Assembly: GCF_949628215.1 (NCBI RefSeq) | Contig: NC_134311.1 | Location: 59,132,205 to 59,196,204 of the forward strand | Origin: Phalacrocorax aristotelis | Lineage: Eukaryota > Chordata > Aves > Suliformes > Phalacrocoracidae | Reading direction: 5' to 3' | Length of the DNA: 64,000 bases | Notes under the pieces: model-generated | The model's input: the letters and a program-made list of their open reading frames with translations, nothing else | The model's database searches: none | What the model was told of the DNA's origin: nothing | Shown here: positions 1 through 20,180 of the stretch, piece after piece | How positions within the stretch are numbered: position 1 is the stretch's first letter | Layout: each line of letters opens with the position of its first letter | Made by a program: the position numbers and the translations under genes

Positions 1-1452
1 TGCTCAATGTGACTATCTCAGCTACGAAGTATTGCTGATGACATTTAAAAAAAAAAAAAAAAAAGTGCTGTCACACATTTCTGTTGCAAAAGACATTGCA
101 CATCACCGACAAGATGACATCGATGAATTATTTTATTTCAGCTTTTAAGTTTTATCACTGGAATACTACCAACATACCTCAATTTGAAAGGAGAATTAAA
201 ACTACTACGCTCTGTCCCAGCCAACATCTGACATACATTGTCAACTGTATCCATACACCAAATGATGAGCATTTTTACTCACTGGCATGGAACACAGGTG
301 TCACCACCTACACTGTACCCAAACCGATCATTTTCACAGAATTAAATACATGGCATATTTTGATCCCTAAATTATCTTCTTTTATCTATCTATCAGATAG
401 GGGTTAGGACATCATTAGAAAACAAAAGGAATGAAAAATTAACTTTACTTGACATACATTTCCAGGTTGTTTTTTTTTTTAATAAACAAAAATAAATCCA
501 CAGCATGTTGCAAGACAAAGCAGGATCTGCACATGTTGCAGCACAGCTACATATATGCATGGACGGTTATATGCTAGGATACTCACAAGGGAAATATTCA
601 CATTTATTATACAAAATGTAGGGTCCTACACAGTTGTTAGAGAAGTTCAGAAAGGAAATAAAGCCCAGTTTTTTAACACTGAGGATAACTGAACTCTTAG
701 GACTCACCAAGGGCTAAGAAATTGACTTACCATTGCAGAAAATCTACACGTCTCCACACTAGGCGTAAGAGCATGGAACATGCTGGATCTGTGCTGAGGG
801 CACAAATCCTAGGCTGCTATTTTTCCTTAACAGAAGAGTGCTAGTGGCTCTACCAATGCATAAATGGGATAACAGCAGCAGCTAGAAAACACATAAAGGC
901 ACCAGGTCCTTCACAAATTCCTGTTACAGCTTTCCCAATAGGGAGCTTCTCATTCTGGTACCCACTACTTCAGCGAAGTGCATTACAGAGCTTCCATCAA
1001 CAAAAAACTCAGCAAGTAAAACATTAGAAGCACTCATGAAAAAAAATTAAAAAGTAGTAAAGATGGTGATATAGAAATGAGAATTTTGGGGGATGTCCAA
1101 TATTGCATCATTGCTATTTCATACATACATAGTACTACTTTAATTGAAGTAGTTACACTTGGTAGAGACTTGTTAAGAATAAGCCTTCCCAAGCCTCTGA
1201 CATACAACTTTTCAGTAATATTATGACATCTGTGACATTTGAGAAAATAATACAAATTTTTAAATTTTTTTCCCCTGGGTTCCTTAATAACCTTGAAAAA
1301 CACTGTCTGAGTGTTAGTTAATATTTTCTAAATACAAATAAATTCATTAACACATTAAATTTAAAATACAGTTATAACCTCTATTTTACAAAAAAGGCAC
1401 AAAGAATGCATTTGAAATAATTTCAAAAACTCCTATCCCAATCAGTCATTAC
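1..1452 (-). other. CWC27: CWC27 intron 2 (partial)
   Basis: This is AT-rich intronic sequence downstream of CWC27 exon 2 on the minus strand. The donor GT lies at 1452-1451. I looked for exon 3, which in CWC27 continues the cyclophilin domain after the LCLEA region, and did not find it, so it should lie left of the window. A run of 18 A at 47-64 is the only obvious simple repeat. The open frames at 84-407 (+) and 1034-1303 (-) show no recognisable protein and are best read as chance. Confidence 0.7.
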
Positions 1453-1549
1453 CTTCCATACAAAGCTGTATGAAATTTCTACATGCTTTTGGTGCTTCTT
1501 TAGACCATAGTTCTATATCTATATCTCCTGCTGTTGTTCTCAGCAAAAC
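1453..1549 (-). CDS. CWC27: CWC27 exon 2 (cyclophilin-type domain, start)
   Basis: This exon is 97 nt. It reads VLLRTTAGDIDIELWSKEAP and continues KACRNFIQLCME, then one extra base (G) that begins the next codon. This is a near-identical match to the start of the cyclophilin-like domain of the spliceosomal protein CWC27. The acceptor AG is at 1551-1550 and the donor GT at 1452-1451. It joins exon 1 in phase 0 and leaves phase 1, as expected for a following GAA-GCx codon. CWC27 is an active-spliceosome (Bact) component with a PPIase fold; the human protein is reported as catalytically weak or inactive. Only residues 1-46 lie in this window, so the active-site residues and the C-terminal region cannot be assessed. 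Confidence 0.95.
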
Positions 1550-2216
1550 CTATAAAAATATAGATAAATACACCATTAGTTTTATTGTAACTTAGTCAGT
1601 GATCAAAGAATATAATGGCCAAGGTAAAAAAATACTTCTCAATTCATATGTTAGTAACAGTAGTATGCATTCAAATATGCCAGGTTACTGTTAGTACTAA
1701 ATAATATTACCATCACTTAAGATACGGTTTTGAACCTAAATGTATAATAAGGCTTCAAGGACAACGACCTGATACCTCACACAGGACAGAAACTTAGATA
1801 TCCTTTATCACTTCCATTATGAAACAGCATGGAAAAAACCCTATAATTACGCCATAAATCTCCGAAGGCATATATCTCTTTTACAAGTAACATAATTAAA
1901 TTCAGAGAGAGATCATAATAAAATTAAGAATCTACGGTAGAGTCAATAATAAAGGAAACGAAACGCAACACTTCAAGGACTGCTCTCTTATGTACCCGAC
2001 AGCACATGCCGTGCTTTGACCCAGGTAACGTCCTTCTGCGCTGTTTCTCCTCAGACTAAATGTAACCAAACCGCCCCACAGACATACACCGCACATCCTC
2101 CTCACCTGTGCCCCCTCCAGACTCCCCCGCAACACACAAGCCCTTCACACGCCTCCGCCCAAACTCCCCGCCGCCCAGGCGGGGCCCCGCATGCCCCTCG
2201 CCCCCCACAGCCTCAC
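1550..2216 (-). other. CWC27: CWC27 intron 1
   Basis: This is a 667-bp intron between CWC27 exons 1 and 2. The donor GTGAGG starts at 2216 and the acceptor TATAG ends at 1550. The half next to exon 1 lies in the CpG island; the rest is AT-rich. The open frames across 1932-2321 are produced by the GC-rich island and do not look like genes. Confidence 0.85.
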
Positions 2217-2258
2217 CTTGCCGTTGGTGGGAGGCTCCTGGATGTAGATGTTACTCAT
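2217..2258 (-). CDS. CWC27: CWC27 exon 1 with start codon
   Basis: This exon encodes 14 codons, MSNIYIQEPPTNGK, then the donor GTGAGG. It matches the N-terminus of vertebrate CWC27 exactly as I recall it. The ATG occupies 2258-2256 on the minus strand in a good Kozak context (CCACC before the ATG). The exon ends in phase 0 and joins 1549 without disturbing the frame. CWC27 acts in the nucleus in pre-mRNA splicing. The gene is divergently arranged with SREK1IP1, with 398 bp between the two start codons, so it is driven from the same CpG island. The rest of the gene, including all downstream exons, runs off the left edge. Confidence 0.96.
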
Positions 2259-2345
2259 GGTGGGAAAAGCGCCTCCCGACAAATGACCCACTACCTGCTC
2301 TCTACTACACCTCTCCTCTAATGCCTTCTACTGCCCCGAACCTCC

Positions 2346-2355
2346 CGCCATCTTG
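2346..2355 (-). promoter_or_regulatory. YY1-like motif
   Basis: The plus strand reads CGCCATCTTG, whose reverse complement contains the AAGATGGCG core bound by YY1. It lies about 90 bp upstream of the CWC27 ATG, a typical near-start position for this element. It is a motif match only. Confidence 0.55.
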
Positions 2356-2429
2356 GGCGCCTCTATGCCGCCCAGGGAGGTGGGGAGGACGCTGCCCACG
2401 CCGGGGGCAAAGGCGAAGAGATGGATTCC

Positions 2430-2437
2430 CCAATCGG
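2430..2437 (+). promoter_or_regulatory. CCAAT box (NF-Y-like)
   Basis: CCAATCGG fits the NF-Y consensus. It lies almost midway between the two divergent start codons, which is common in bidirectional promoters. It is a motif match only. Confidence 0.5.
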
Positions 2438-2589
2438 AGTATCTGCAGGACTCACTGAGGTCGCAAGTCCTTTCATAAATACCTGGAGGCTTCCCCAGAC
2501 ACCTGTAGGTCCTCCCCCCCGCCCGCCCGGTGCTGAGGTCCCCCAACCTCCCCGTGAGTGGTACGGTCCGGGAGTGCGCCGGTAAAAGC

Positions 2590-2596
2590 CTTCCGG
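2590..2596 (-). promoter_or_regulatory. ETS/GABP-like site
   Basis: CTTCCGG is the reverse complement of the CCGGAAG ETS core. It lies about 60 bp upstream of the SREK1IP1 ATG, so it is probably near or inside the 5' UTR. GABP-type sites are enriched in bidirectional CpG promoters. It is a motif match only. Confidence 0.5.
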
Positions 2597-2656
2597 CGGG
2601 GAGAGGCGCCGCGGCAGGCCTGGGCCGGGCCTGTGAGGAGGGCGGCGGGAGACGCC

Positions 2657-10838
<8,182 letters not shown>

Positions 10839-11237
10839 GGTGCTGGCCTATTTTTGCGCTCACTTCTGCAGAGATGATGATTTTCGTTTCAAATCAAATA
10901 TATTTATGCTTTGCAATGCTGTTGTTTTAAAATGAGATATATATATTTTTAAGAAATCTATTTGCAAATATCAGTGCTTCACATTGTTAAATGATGCATT
11001 TGGGAAAAATTCTGCTCTTCTATTTCAAGCTTATTAGTACTAAACCATGCAAGTTTAACTAGTTCTTCACTTTTAGTTCAGTTGTGATTAGTTTTGTTTG
11101 GAATCCTTTACTCTAGGATATGGTAAACTTCAGTTTGCAGGTCTTTGCATAGGAAGATTTGGACTGAAATATGCTTAATGTCAGAATAGTTAAATCAAAT
11201 TGGGAATTCAAGTGAGATTCTATTATGTTGTGCTTTA

Positions 11238-11243
11238 AATAAA
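11238..11243 (+). terminator. SREK1IP1: Poly(A) signal AATAAA (proximal, SREK1IP1)
   Basis: This is a canonical hexamer 400 bp after the stop codon, followed within about 30 nt by T-rich sequence. It is the first strong candidate cleavage site on the plus strand after the gene. Confidence 0.6.
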
Positions 11244-13298
11244 TATGTTTTGAATAACATTTTTCTACTTACATACATTAATCTTTAAGCACAAATATGA
11301 AATAGCATTTTGGTCCAGAGAAAGGAAAGAATGGGCAAAGGGAAGCTAAAAGAGATTGCTCCTTCAAAATTATCTTCTAAAATTGATCTAGTCATAGACT
11401 GTGAAACAAAATGACACAGTTTTTTGACAGGATCGCTGTGAGCAAGCTGAAAACAAACAAAAGCAAAAAATGCTACTAATTTTTTAAAGTCCTTTCTGCC
11501 TAGGTTTTGTTCTTTTACAATTATGGCTATTTCATCTTCAACATAGGTATGAAGTGCCACCTCCTAACACTAGACTGTCTGGCAAGATTGTTTACGAAGT
11601 TCTAAAACCATGCTAATAGAGTATGTGGTGATTAATGCCTACATGGACGGAAATTCGAAGACTGACAGTGACAAGAATCATGAAGCCTCCCTTTATTCTA
11701 AGAAAATTGCTAGTGAAACATTAAAAAATAACGAACCAAACAAATCTCTTGTTGAATGTAAGCACTCTATCATATTGAAGCAAAATTTACCATTTGCTAT
11801 TGGGATCAATGTTAAAATTTCATAACTGGATTTTGGGGTATCTAATTCATATTGTGTACTGTGGTAGGGTACAGGTTCAAGACAGACTGCTTGTGAGTTT
11901 AGCAGATTTTAGGCGTGTAATCCTACCCCAGAAATGCCTAAACCTTAAAGTGCCTACATTTATAGCTTCTAGAAAATGCTTTTAATGCCTGTGGGGTTTT
12001 GTAGGGTGTTTTTTTTTGTTTTGGTTTTTTTTTGCCTAGACACAGAACTGCTTCTGCCTGAGCAGCTTGGTATACAGCTGCAGTGTAAGTCTCATGAGAA
12101 TCAAAAGATGAGGAAGAGCAATACCTAAGCTTTTTTAGCAATAATATCCCTTGCCTGTGTTTTCTACAGTGGGTTAAAGCATGGAGTCAGTACAAAACGT
12201 TTATGGTGTTTTAATCGTTACTGCATTTGGCTGGAAACAGAGATATCGAGGTCTAACTCTGTCTTTCAAACTTTTATCTCTCAGATCAGGTTGCTTATTG
12301 GGCAACTCATGCTGTAGAAGCTGTGCTAAGGGAACATTAAAGATCAAAATACCCATGGAAGCCCTGGAGCAAAGAGAAATAATCTGTAACCTTGTGTAGG
12401 TCTCTTAGTAGAGGATAGCAAGAGTCCTTGCATCTGCTCTTCTTACTTTGGTCCAATCTAATTTTTCATGTTGTATATATCATTATTTCTGGGATGGACT
12501 TGGATAATATAACTGAAGAGAGACTGGACTCCTTAATTAGCTGATACATGTGCATAGCATAAGGCACATTTCTTACTTAAGTACTAATTTAACAGATGCT
12601 GCCACCCTATTCACTTTAGTCTCCTTAGTGTTGCTGTGGATTATTAGAGTTTATTTTTGACTGGATTAATTCTCGAAGCCAGTCATTCTGTAGAGAGCAA
12701 CAGGGGAGTTGTGGGCTGCTTGAGCCAGTACTGTTGCCAAAGGAAATAATTAATCAAGCCGCAGCTTTATGCAACTCATTGCAATTTTTTTAAAAAAAAC
12801 TGGTATATATTTTAGTAGTGTTCCTTACACTTTTGTGTAGTTTCAGACAGCAATTTTAGATTCTAGTCCTAATTCCTGAAATCAAATGATTACTTATCTA
12901 AATGACAGTGCAATTACCTTCCATGCAGCGTTACAGCAGCTATTTATGGTAGTTACAATGGTATTTTGTACAAGAATATAAGGCATGAATTTAAATGTTT
13001 GTGTTTTGCCACCTTAACTAGCGTACACAGATTTTCATATTGGAAAAAGGCTTTTCTGACTTGAACAATTTAAATATCAGTATTCTCTCTATTTGTACAT
13101 TTGTGTAACAGAACATCATGTCAGCTTATTTTTCAGGCCATATTCCCATTTTATTTACAAAGGTGTATATTAAAGCCAATAGGTTTTGCCACAGAAGTGC
13201 TCAAGGTTTCAGGTATATTGACTGATATGTTAAGGAGATGCTGCAATGAACAGTTCTCTGACAAGTTAATATTTGCTAATTTTTAGAAGTGATATAAA

Positions 13299-13304
13299 AA
13301 TAAA
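13299..13304 (+). terminator. SREK1IP1: Poly(A) signal AATAAA (distal, SREK1IP1)
   Basis: This is a canonical hexamer with a GT-rich element (TGAGTCTGTGTTGT) about 35-45 nt downstream, the expected arrangement for efficient cleavage. It would give a long 3' UTR isoform. Confidence 0.5.
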
Positions 13305-14068
13305 TATTGTTGTTCTTATTGATTTAGCCATCATGTTAGTGAGTCTGTGTTGTAAAAAATGTTACTGTGTCACTTGAGTTTCAGCTTGATCCAGAATGCC
13401 TACTCTGGTTCCAGAGGAAGAAGTGCCATTTAGCAGGTTTAGGTATCAAAACAAGACTTCTAATATTAACTCTCAGCTATTTCTTAACTCATATCAAGTA
13501 GCTTCAGTCTTCATGAATCACACTTTCAACGGCAATGCCTGATGTAACTGCTGCTGTTGTACAGGCCCAGGGTACTGATTGTATGTCTGCTACTCAACAA
13601 ACACCAGAGATATAACAATATGAAGGTGATGCTGGTACAAACAGGGACTGTCATTCCCTGTCAGCTTATCTCAGTTACAGAATGAAATGCCTGTTTTTAG
13701 AAAGACAGACAAAAATAATGCATGTGAGTAGAATATGGGGTGGGAAGAAGGAAAAAAAATGAAGGTAAAGGCATGTCAAGTGGATAGAATAATGAAGAGT
13801 CAGCAACCTCCATACACTTTACAATAATCTCTGAAATGCAAATCAACCTCTGTCAATGGGCACCAGGAAACAAAGTAGATACTTGGTGTTTCCTTAGGTC
13901 TTCTTTCCCAGAGAGCGGGAGAAAAAAAGTGCATATCTGCAATCCACCTACTAGCCGGGGAACAGACTGTGCTCTAAAGTGCACCAATGCTGGAATCACT
14001 GAATCAAAGCTGAATTAAGCTATTGTTTTATGAATAGCTAAAGGAAATACACATTCACAGCACAAAAA

Positions 14069-14152
14069 TTACAGCTTCATCATTCTTTGCAGCATACTTA
14101 TTTTGTAGTATTCTGAGCTCTCTTCAGTGGTCTGTGTTGGTTCTTGTGCAGT
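14069..14152 (-). other. Exon-like open stretch ending in a stop (speculative)
   Basis: After an acceptor-like TTTATTTGTCCCTTGCAG on the minus strand, an open frame reads TAQEPTQTTEESSEYYKISM and then LQRMMKL before a TAA at 14071-14069. It would suit a terminal exon entered in phase 0. I do not recognise the sequence, and chance is a serious alternative because it is only 27 codons. No AATAAA follows closely on the minus strand. Confidence 0.15.
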
Positions 14153-17100
14153 CTGCAAGGGACAAATAAAAGTCTTGGCCATAAGTACCCAAGAGGTGGA
14201 ACTAAAACTAAAAGGAAAATAAATTACGAGTGATACAGTATTATTGCACAACTCTACAACTGAAAGGTTTTGCCTTTTTTCTTTCAGCAATAAATCATAT
14301 TGAAGAATCATAATACAGCTAAAAATTGCAACACAGCAATTATAGCTAGAAAAAATTGTAGTGTCTAACTGTGAACTTGGAACAGACTGAGTAACCTTAC
14401 AGGTTTGATCTTTAAGGACATCAAAGCTGCTGAGATAATCAATGCATACTGAACTCTGTATTTACTTGCTGCTTTTATAGATGACAACAAAGCAAGTTGT
14501 AGCTGCAGGTCACTCCGAGGAGTATCATGAGTAATGTATCTGAAATGGTGCTGCTTGTCTGTTTCACACAATAATCAGTTCCAGGAACTCCTGAGCTGCA
14601 TTTTCAGCAGCTCATCTTCTCCAGTTCCTCACATCATCTCAGTCAAAAAAGGGTGCAATCCATATGTATGTAGAACAGAATGTCAAATATCACAAACCTT
14701 TTAACTCAACGGATGATTCAGTAGGGCCCTGCAGTAGAGCCACCAGTGAAGCTGTTAGAACAATGGTTCTCAAATTGCCATGTCTTGGGGACTCACTTGT
14801 CTTAATTTGACAAAATAACTGTACATTGGAGACTCCCTGAGGCAAAACACATACTTGGTGCATTTTACCACAATTCCTCTGCCTCAAGGCAGCAGTAGCT
14901 GAGAAGGGTGTTAATGGAGGTTCTAAGGTGCAAATCACAGTAAATAAGAACACGGATGTATAGAAAAAACATGCCCCAAATGCTTCTATAATAAAAATGC
15001 CAGAACACTGAAACTGTTCACAAGAAATTCTAGGATAACAGTCACAAAGATGAATTTAGGGGATAAGGAAGAATACAAGATGAGGTGGTGGTAGCAGAAA
15101 ATAAGCAATTGCAGAAGAGGTACAAGAGTGAAGAAACCAATGGGATTAGAGAAATGCAAGAGAAAGTACAAGGATGGAAAAGCTACAAGCAGTCTAAACC
15201 AGTTATTATCCAGTACAGGAAAATCCTTTCCTGCCAAGACTGTGATATATTTTTTCTGTTAAAAAATTGATTAATTATTTGAGAAAGGTGGTCAGAAGTA
15301 GATGTTTGTCTAGAAATGCAAATATTCTCCTATAATGTTGTAGTTTAAATAACAGCAATAAAGGAGAAAAGTCTGTAACAGAAGCAGGCTATTTAGCAGA
15401 GTTCATTTAAACTCTAGCATAGTATTGAAAATGTGACTAATTATTGTTTACAATTTTCTTTGTTGCCTAAATATTTGTCCTAGAGAGAAAGTGTACAGTG
15501 AAGAAGAATGATTAATCCTTATTTTTTTGTATTGTATATAAATATTCCTGAGGCTTTAACTTAGTGTAATGGTTTATAAAATATCATGGCAGAATTTTGA
15601 CAATCGGAGATTTTCAACAAAGAATTAAGTTGAGCTGTAAGAAACACACTGTATAATAACAGTATATGAATATTGTGTTAGGATACGCTTGGCTGAGTGC
15701 ACTTTAAAGCTTAGTAGTTATAAGCCACCTGTATGGATCCTCTATTCCAAGCTACCACTACAATAGTTTTCAGTGATATCCTGAAGATATACTTTCCAAA
15801 TTGCAATGTTTATCTATGTAGAACTTCTATACTTAATTAAAAAACTCAAAACTATAGCTTATTTTGGGGACAACTGCACTACAGTAATCTAATACTGAAG
15901 ACAGATGGTCCTAAGACCGTGCAGACAAGAACAGCTGATCAACTTCAGCAACCGATTTTTATAGGTACATCTATTTCAAAATATTTGATCATAGATTATT
16001 TAGTATCCAGCCCAGATCAGAGAACAGATTTTCAAGACTGTTTTAAATATAACAGAAATAATGCTTTAAGCTATGCTCCATGCTGGTAGTGTTTATTTTA
16101 AATTCCTACTGATTACTAATTTTCTTCTATTGTAAGTCATTTGTCCTCTTACAGAGAGTTCAGCAAAGTCCGTAGAAAGCATCTGTTTCTTCAGCCAAAC
16201 CAAGTGTGAGCAACTTTTCAGGCTTATGAACCTAATGGAAATTACCTCAGTGGTAGAAGCAACTAATGTTTTAAATTAATATTATGAATTAAAATTTTGG
16301 TGCTCCAGTTTGCAGGAAAATTTAGAGTCAGTTCATGAAGAGACAGCTGTGCTTTAGCTGATCCTGGACTGTATGCATTCCAAAGGACAACACCAAGGAA
16401 TACTTTACTGCTGTTGCGTCCCTCCTGTTTATCACTCTCTTCACTCTTATCTCTCTTTTCTTCCATTTGCAGGGAAGGCATCTATTCCAAAACAGTTGAC
16501 CTGTATTAGTCTGAAAAGTATGAGTTTTCTGTGATTTGGGTGTTAATTCTACTTATTAAGAAAAAAGATTAAGCTCAAAAATAATTATTTGATCCAAATA
16601 AAGTATTTTTTAAAATCTTACATAAGAACTAATTCTGAAATACTACAGGAAAAAAAGGGAGTCAGAAATATAGCAACAAACCCTCCAAACTAGTGCAGTT
16701 AGGCAAAGTTTTCCTTTTCCACATATGTTAGAAATGTGAGTATACGGGACTCCATGGTATATGAAATTCACTGCACAGGCTTCAGTTTTCCACATTATGT
16801 TTAGGAAGGAATGGGTTAAGCTCTTGACTTGGGCTTGTGCCAAGGGATATTTATGCTTGTAAACCCCTGTTTTGTGCAAACTTTCAAGAATTATATAACC
16901 ATTACAAGGAAAATAATCTATTTTTGAAGACAACAGGAAGTCTGGACAACTGGACACTAATAATGAGCTGTCTCAAACAGGCTTCACATAATATGTAACA
17001 GAAACCTTTTAGATGCTGGTAGGTGTTTCACAGACCTCAAAATTATCTGGGCATTTATCTTAAAAACTTTCTAATACAACACTTGACTCAAGAATTTTGT

Positions 17101-17559
17101 TTCTATATTTAGATAAGCAGTATATGATGGTTTGCTATGGAGAGACTAACTTGCCAAACAATTACTACAGGCTGCTTAAGTTTCCCTTTGAGGTTCTTCC
17201 TCAATTCAGATCAGCTCTCTAGTGAGGTACTGAAATTAAAGTAGTTCCTGTGCTATTAAGCCCAACTTCAGAATAAAAGAAGCAGGGAGCATGAGGAGGA
17301 CAGAGTTTTCTTTCTAAGAGATAGGTTGGTTGTGCCAGGGATTAGGAATACAAAGTACTGGAAGACGGATGAAGGATTGGGATCTAACAAAAAAAGTCTT
17401 CTGTGGATTTGTACTGATCAGAACTTGAGTATTGCTTTGAACGGAGAAAAAGCAGACTCTTAATCCTTTGAAAGATACCATTTCTTTAGATATACAACCT
17501 TGACTTCCTTAAGGAAATATCTTGTTACATTTAAATTCTATGAATTTGCTTTGCCAAAC

Positions 17560-17697
17560 CTTTCCAAATCTCTGAAGCATTCTGAACCTTAAATAATACT
17601 CTCTTTCTAGAACATCTGCCAGGTCTATTCCATGTGCAATTGCTGTTTCTGCTGTTACTGTATCTTTTCCTGACTGAAAAAGACTAATGGTTTGAAT
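17560..17697 (-). other. Exon-like open stretch, 46 codons (speculative)
   Basis: A pyrimidine-rich acceptor (CTGCCTTTTCCCAG) precedes 138 nt reading IQTISLFQSGKDTVTAETAI, AHGIDLADVLEREYYLRFRM and LQRFGK, followed by a weak donor GTTTGG. Both ends are in phase 0. The amino-acid make-up is protein-like (amphipathic, with few rare residues), but I do not recognise it. The donor is poor, so it could be chance or a decayed exon. Confidence 0.22.
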
Positions 17698-19586
17698 CTG
17701 GGAAAAGGCAGCCAAAAGAGTGGTGGTGTTGTGATCAGCAGCTTTCTCTTCCCCCTTCCCCCCTCCCCACCTCGCCCCAGCTTCAGAAGCTTTATTACTT
17801 TCCTTCTAAGTTGCAGCACAGAAAAGATTAGAAAGCCTCTTTTCAATGCTGACATTTCTTTAAATTTCCCCAGATGTCTAGAAAATAACTTTCCAAGTTA
17901 ATGCAGAGAATACAGGAGCTAAGTAAATTAGAGGAAGAAAAAGCAGAGAGGAATAAATGTTTATCTTCCACTGTGAAATGAGTCTATGTGTAGATTTGCT
18001 TTTTATTTGATGGCTAAAAATGAAAAAGCTATTCCTAATATGAGTGAAAAAAAATCACACCCTTCATATTATTAAATTAAATTATGTTTTTGCTCTTTTC
18101 TGGATGCTTTAAACAGATCTTTGTATTCCTGAACAAAACCTTCCTTTACTAAGTTTTTTCCCTTTGAAATTTGATAAGTGCATTGTATTAAGTTTTGTTT
18201 CAGTAAACTGTTACTGAAGGAACTCAAAACCAGAAGAAAATTGGTTTCTATTCAGTCTTTGAGGAGGAATGCATTTTCACTCTAAAGATATTGCTATATG
18301 AATGTTTACAGGAAACTAGAAAAACTTGAATTTTCAATTAGCAAAATGCAAGCTCCTAAATATTAGGGGATAAGATGTAAATAACAGCAAAGAAAGCACT
18401 TAAAAGATAATATAAGTATACAAACAAATTTGTATTGGTTGTCCAGGAGTAGATTTAGGCTGGAAATTGGCAGAAACTATCTATACATCAAAGAACCACA
18501 GTCCCAGAAGAGCAAGAAATACAACTTTCTGAAAGAGAGAGCTTGGTACAAGTAATGGCTCTAAGAAAGCTGTGGTTGCATGAGACAGCAACAAACTGGA
18601 CAAATAGAACCAGGTGCTCTTTTGAAGTCCAGAATTCCCATTACTGCTGGTACTTTAATGTGTTTAAAAAGAATGGAAGATATATAACTATCACACTGAG
18701 AAAATTTACAGGTAATAGGAAAGAAGATGAAGCCTCAAGTACTAGAGAGGAGGAGACCGTTAGTTCAAAGCTAGATGAGTTCAGACAGGAAAGCAAAAAA
18801 ATGTCTGAGAGTGGCAACATGAGGCTAGATCTGGACAGCAGATTATGGATTATGCATACACTGGGAGCAGGTTAAACTGAAAAAAACACTGGAGGGTATA
18901 ACCACCAACTAAAAGGTATACCTCTTACCTAAGGTTTCTTACCTGAGAAATGACTGAGGCAGTAATTGAAATTTTAAAAATACTACAAAGAAATAGAATC
19001 TCTGGAGAAAGGTTTCTAGATTAAATATAAATGATTCAGCTGTGGAACAGTTTAAAGTCAGTGTTTCAACCTTGCCCCACTGTGACCCCTAGAAAATGTC
19101 TCCTGTCCACTTGCATTTAGCCTGGCTCAGCTTTTTTTGAAGCAGAAAAGGAAGGTTTTGCTGGTAAAGGGTAAGTTTTTCTGCCTGTCAATCAGTGCCT
19201 TCAAGGTCCTGGAACTTAAACAGGACCACAAACTTTCCAAAATAATGATACAAATCTCTTCAGTGACTGAAGAAACTCAGGACTGAGCGGGAGCAGAAGT
19301 AGATATCTTCTCAGCTTTTCTTGCCTCTTATCCATGAAGCTGGACAATAGGTAGGATAACTCTTACAGAGATAATAAGGAACCTCACCTTTACACTGATA
19401 TAAGACCAGTAGGCATTTAAAAAAGAGATATCAGTGATTCACTGAGCATTTATTCCTGAAATGGTATAAAAGTTGGTTATTGTATTTTTCGCCATTTTCT
19501 GACACAGATTTTGTAAGTTGAACATCAAATCAAGTTAAAAGTATAATTTAAAATTGTAATTTTAAATTTTCCTTATGATGGCATGA

Positions 19587-20180
19587 TGTAGTGGTTTTGG
19601 GATGGAGTTAATTTTATTCATAGTAGTTCATATGGTGCCGTGTTTTAGATCTGTGACCACAGCAGTCTTTTCTGGTACCCAACATGGGGTACCAGAAACA
19701 AAGGAGAGTATGACCTGCAGAATGAACACTAACGGCACAGTTACAGTTCCACGCCTTCCCCAGCCGGCGGTGAGCTTGCCTTCAGCTCCTGTGTGCCTCA
19801 CAACACCCATGTCTGCCAAGGCCCCTACGTTCCATCCCTAAGGAAACCTGTTCATTTACATTTTCCTAATTACACTAAGTTACACCCCCATCAAGGCTGT
19901 GAAGGGATACGTGCGCCAAATGTGGGGAGGGAAAAGCAGGGGGAAGGGGCTGGCAGCAAGTGGGAGGGGAGGCCCCACAGAGGAACACCAGCCATCATCC
20001 CACCTTCCTGCCACCTCTTCACCTCTTCTCTGCGCCCCGGGAAGGGGAGGTGGTGGCACTGGGGTGGTCTCAGTGTGCTTCCAGCTAAAAGGGCTGCCTC
20101 TTTCTGTTCATCCTGGGTGGGTTTATTTGTGGGGAAGCTGTGAGCGAGGAGGGGGGGGAAGCTGGTTTTGTGTTGAGCCA
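19587..20180 (+). mobile_element. LTR-retroelement fragment (diverged)
   Basis: The start, TGTAGTGGTTTTGGGATGG followed by AGTTAATTTT, matches the 5' part of an LTR type common in bird genomes. It then diverges into a GC-rich block. A segment at 19673-19690 resembles a decayed primer-binding region (TGGTACCCAACATGGGG), which would mean LTR followed by internal sequence. The right boundary is uncertain. No intact retroviral reading frame is visible; the open frames at 19602-20285 are short and unrelated to gag or pol as far as I can see. Confidence 0.45.
19671..19696. repeat. Perfect 10-bp inverted repeat
   Basis: TCTGGTACCC and GGGTACCAGA are exact reverse complements separated by 6 bp (AACATG), giving a strong potential hairpin. 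It sits within the LTR-like block at the possible primer-binding region. Confidence 0.85.

Larger units (their letters stand above)
10839..13330 (+). other. SREK1IP1: SREK1IP1 3' UTR (probable extent)
   Basis: This AT-rich region follows the stop codon and carries two AATAAA hexamers in suitable settings, at 11238 and 13299. The shorter form gives a UTR of about 0.4 kb and the longer about 2.5 kb. The small open frames inside it (for example 11610-11825 and 12181-12399) are not conserved-looking. The true end needs transcript data. Confidence 0.5.

Noticed and set aside
16263-16500. Minus-strand open frames with a TTTTCAG acceptor upstream
   Set aside because: Two frames are open but the acceptor leads into a frame with a stop at about 60 codons, and the more protein-like frame has a stop just before its ATG; there is no clear donor.
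18543-18875. 110-residue plus-strand open frame
   Set aside because: No recognisable domain, no CpG promoter, AT-rich codon use, and no splice-consistent neighbours.
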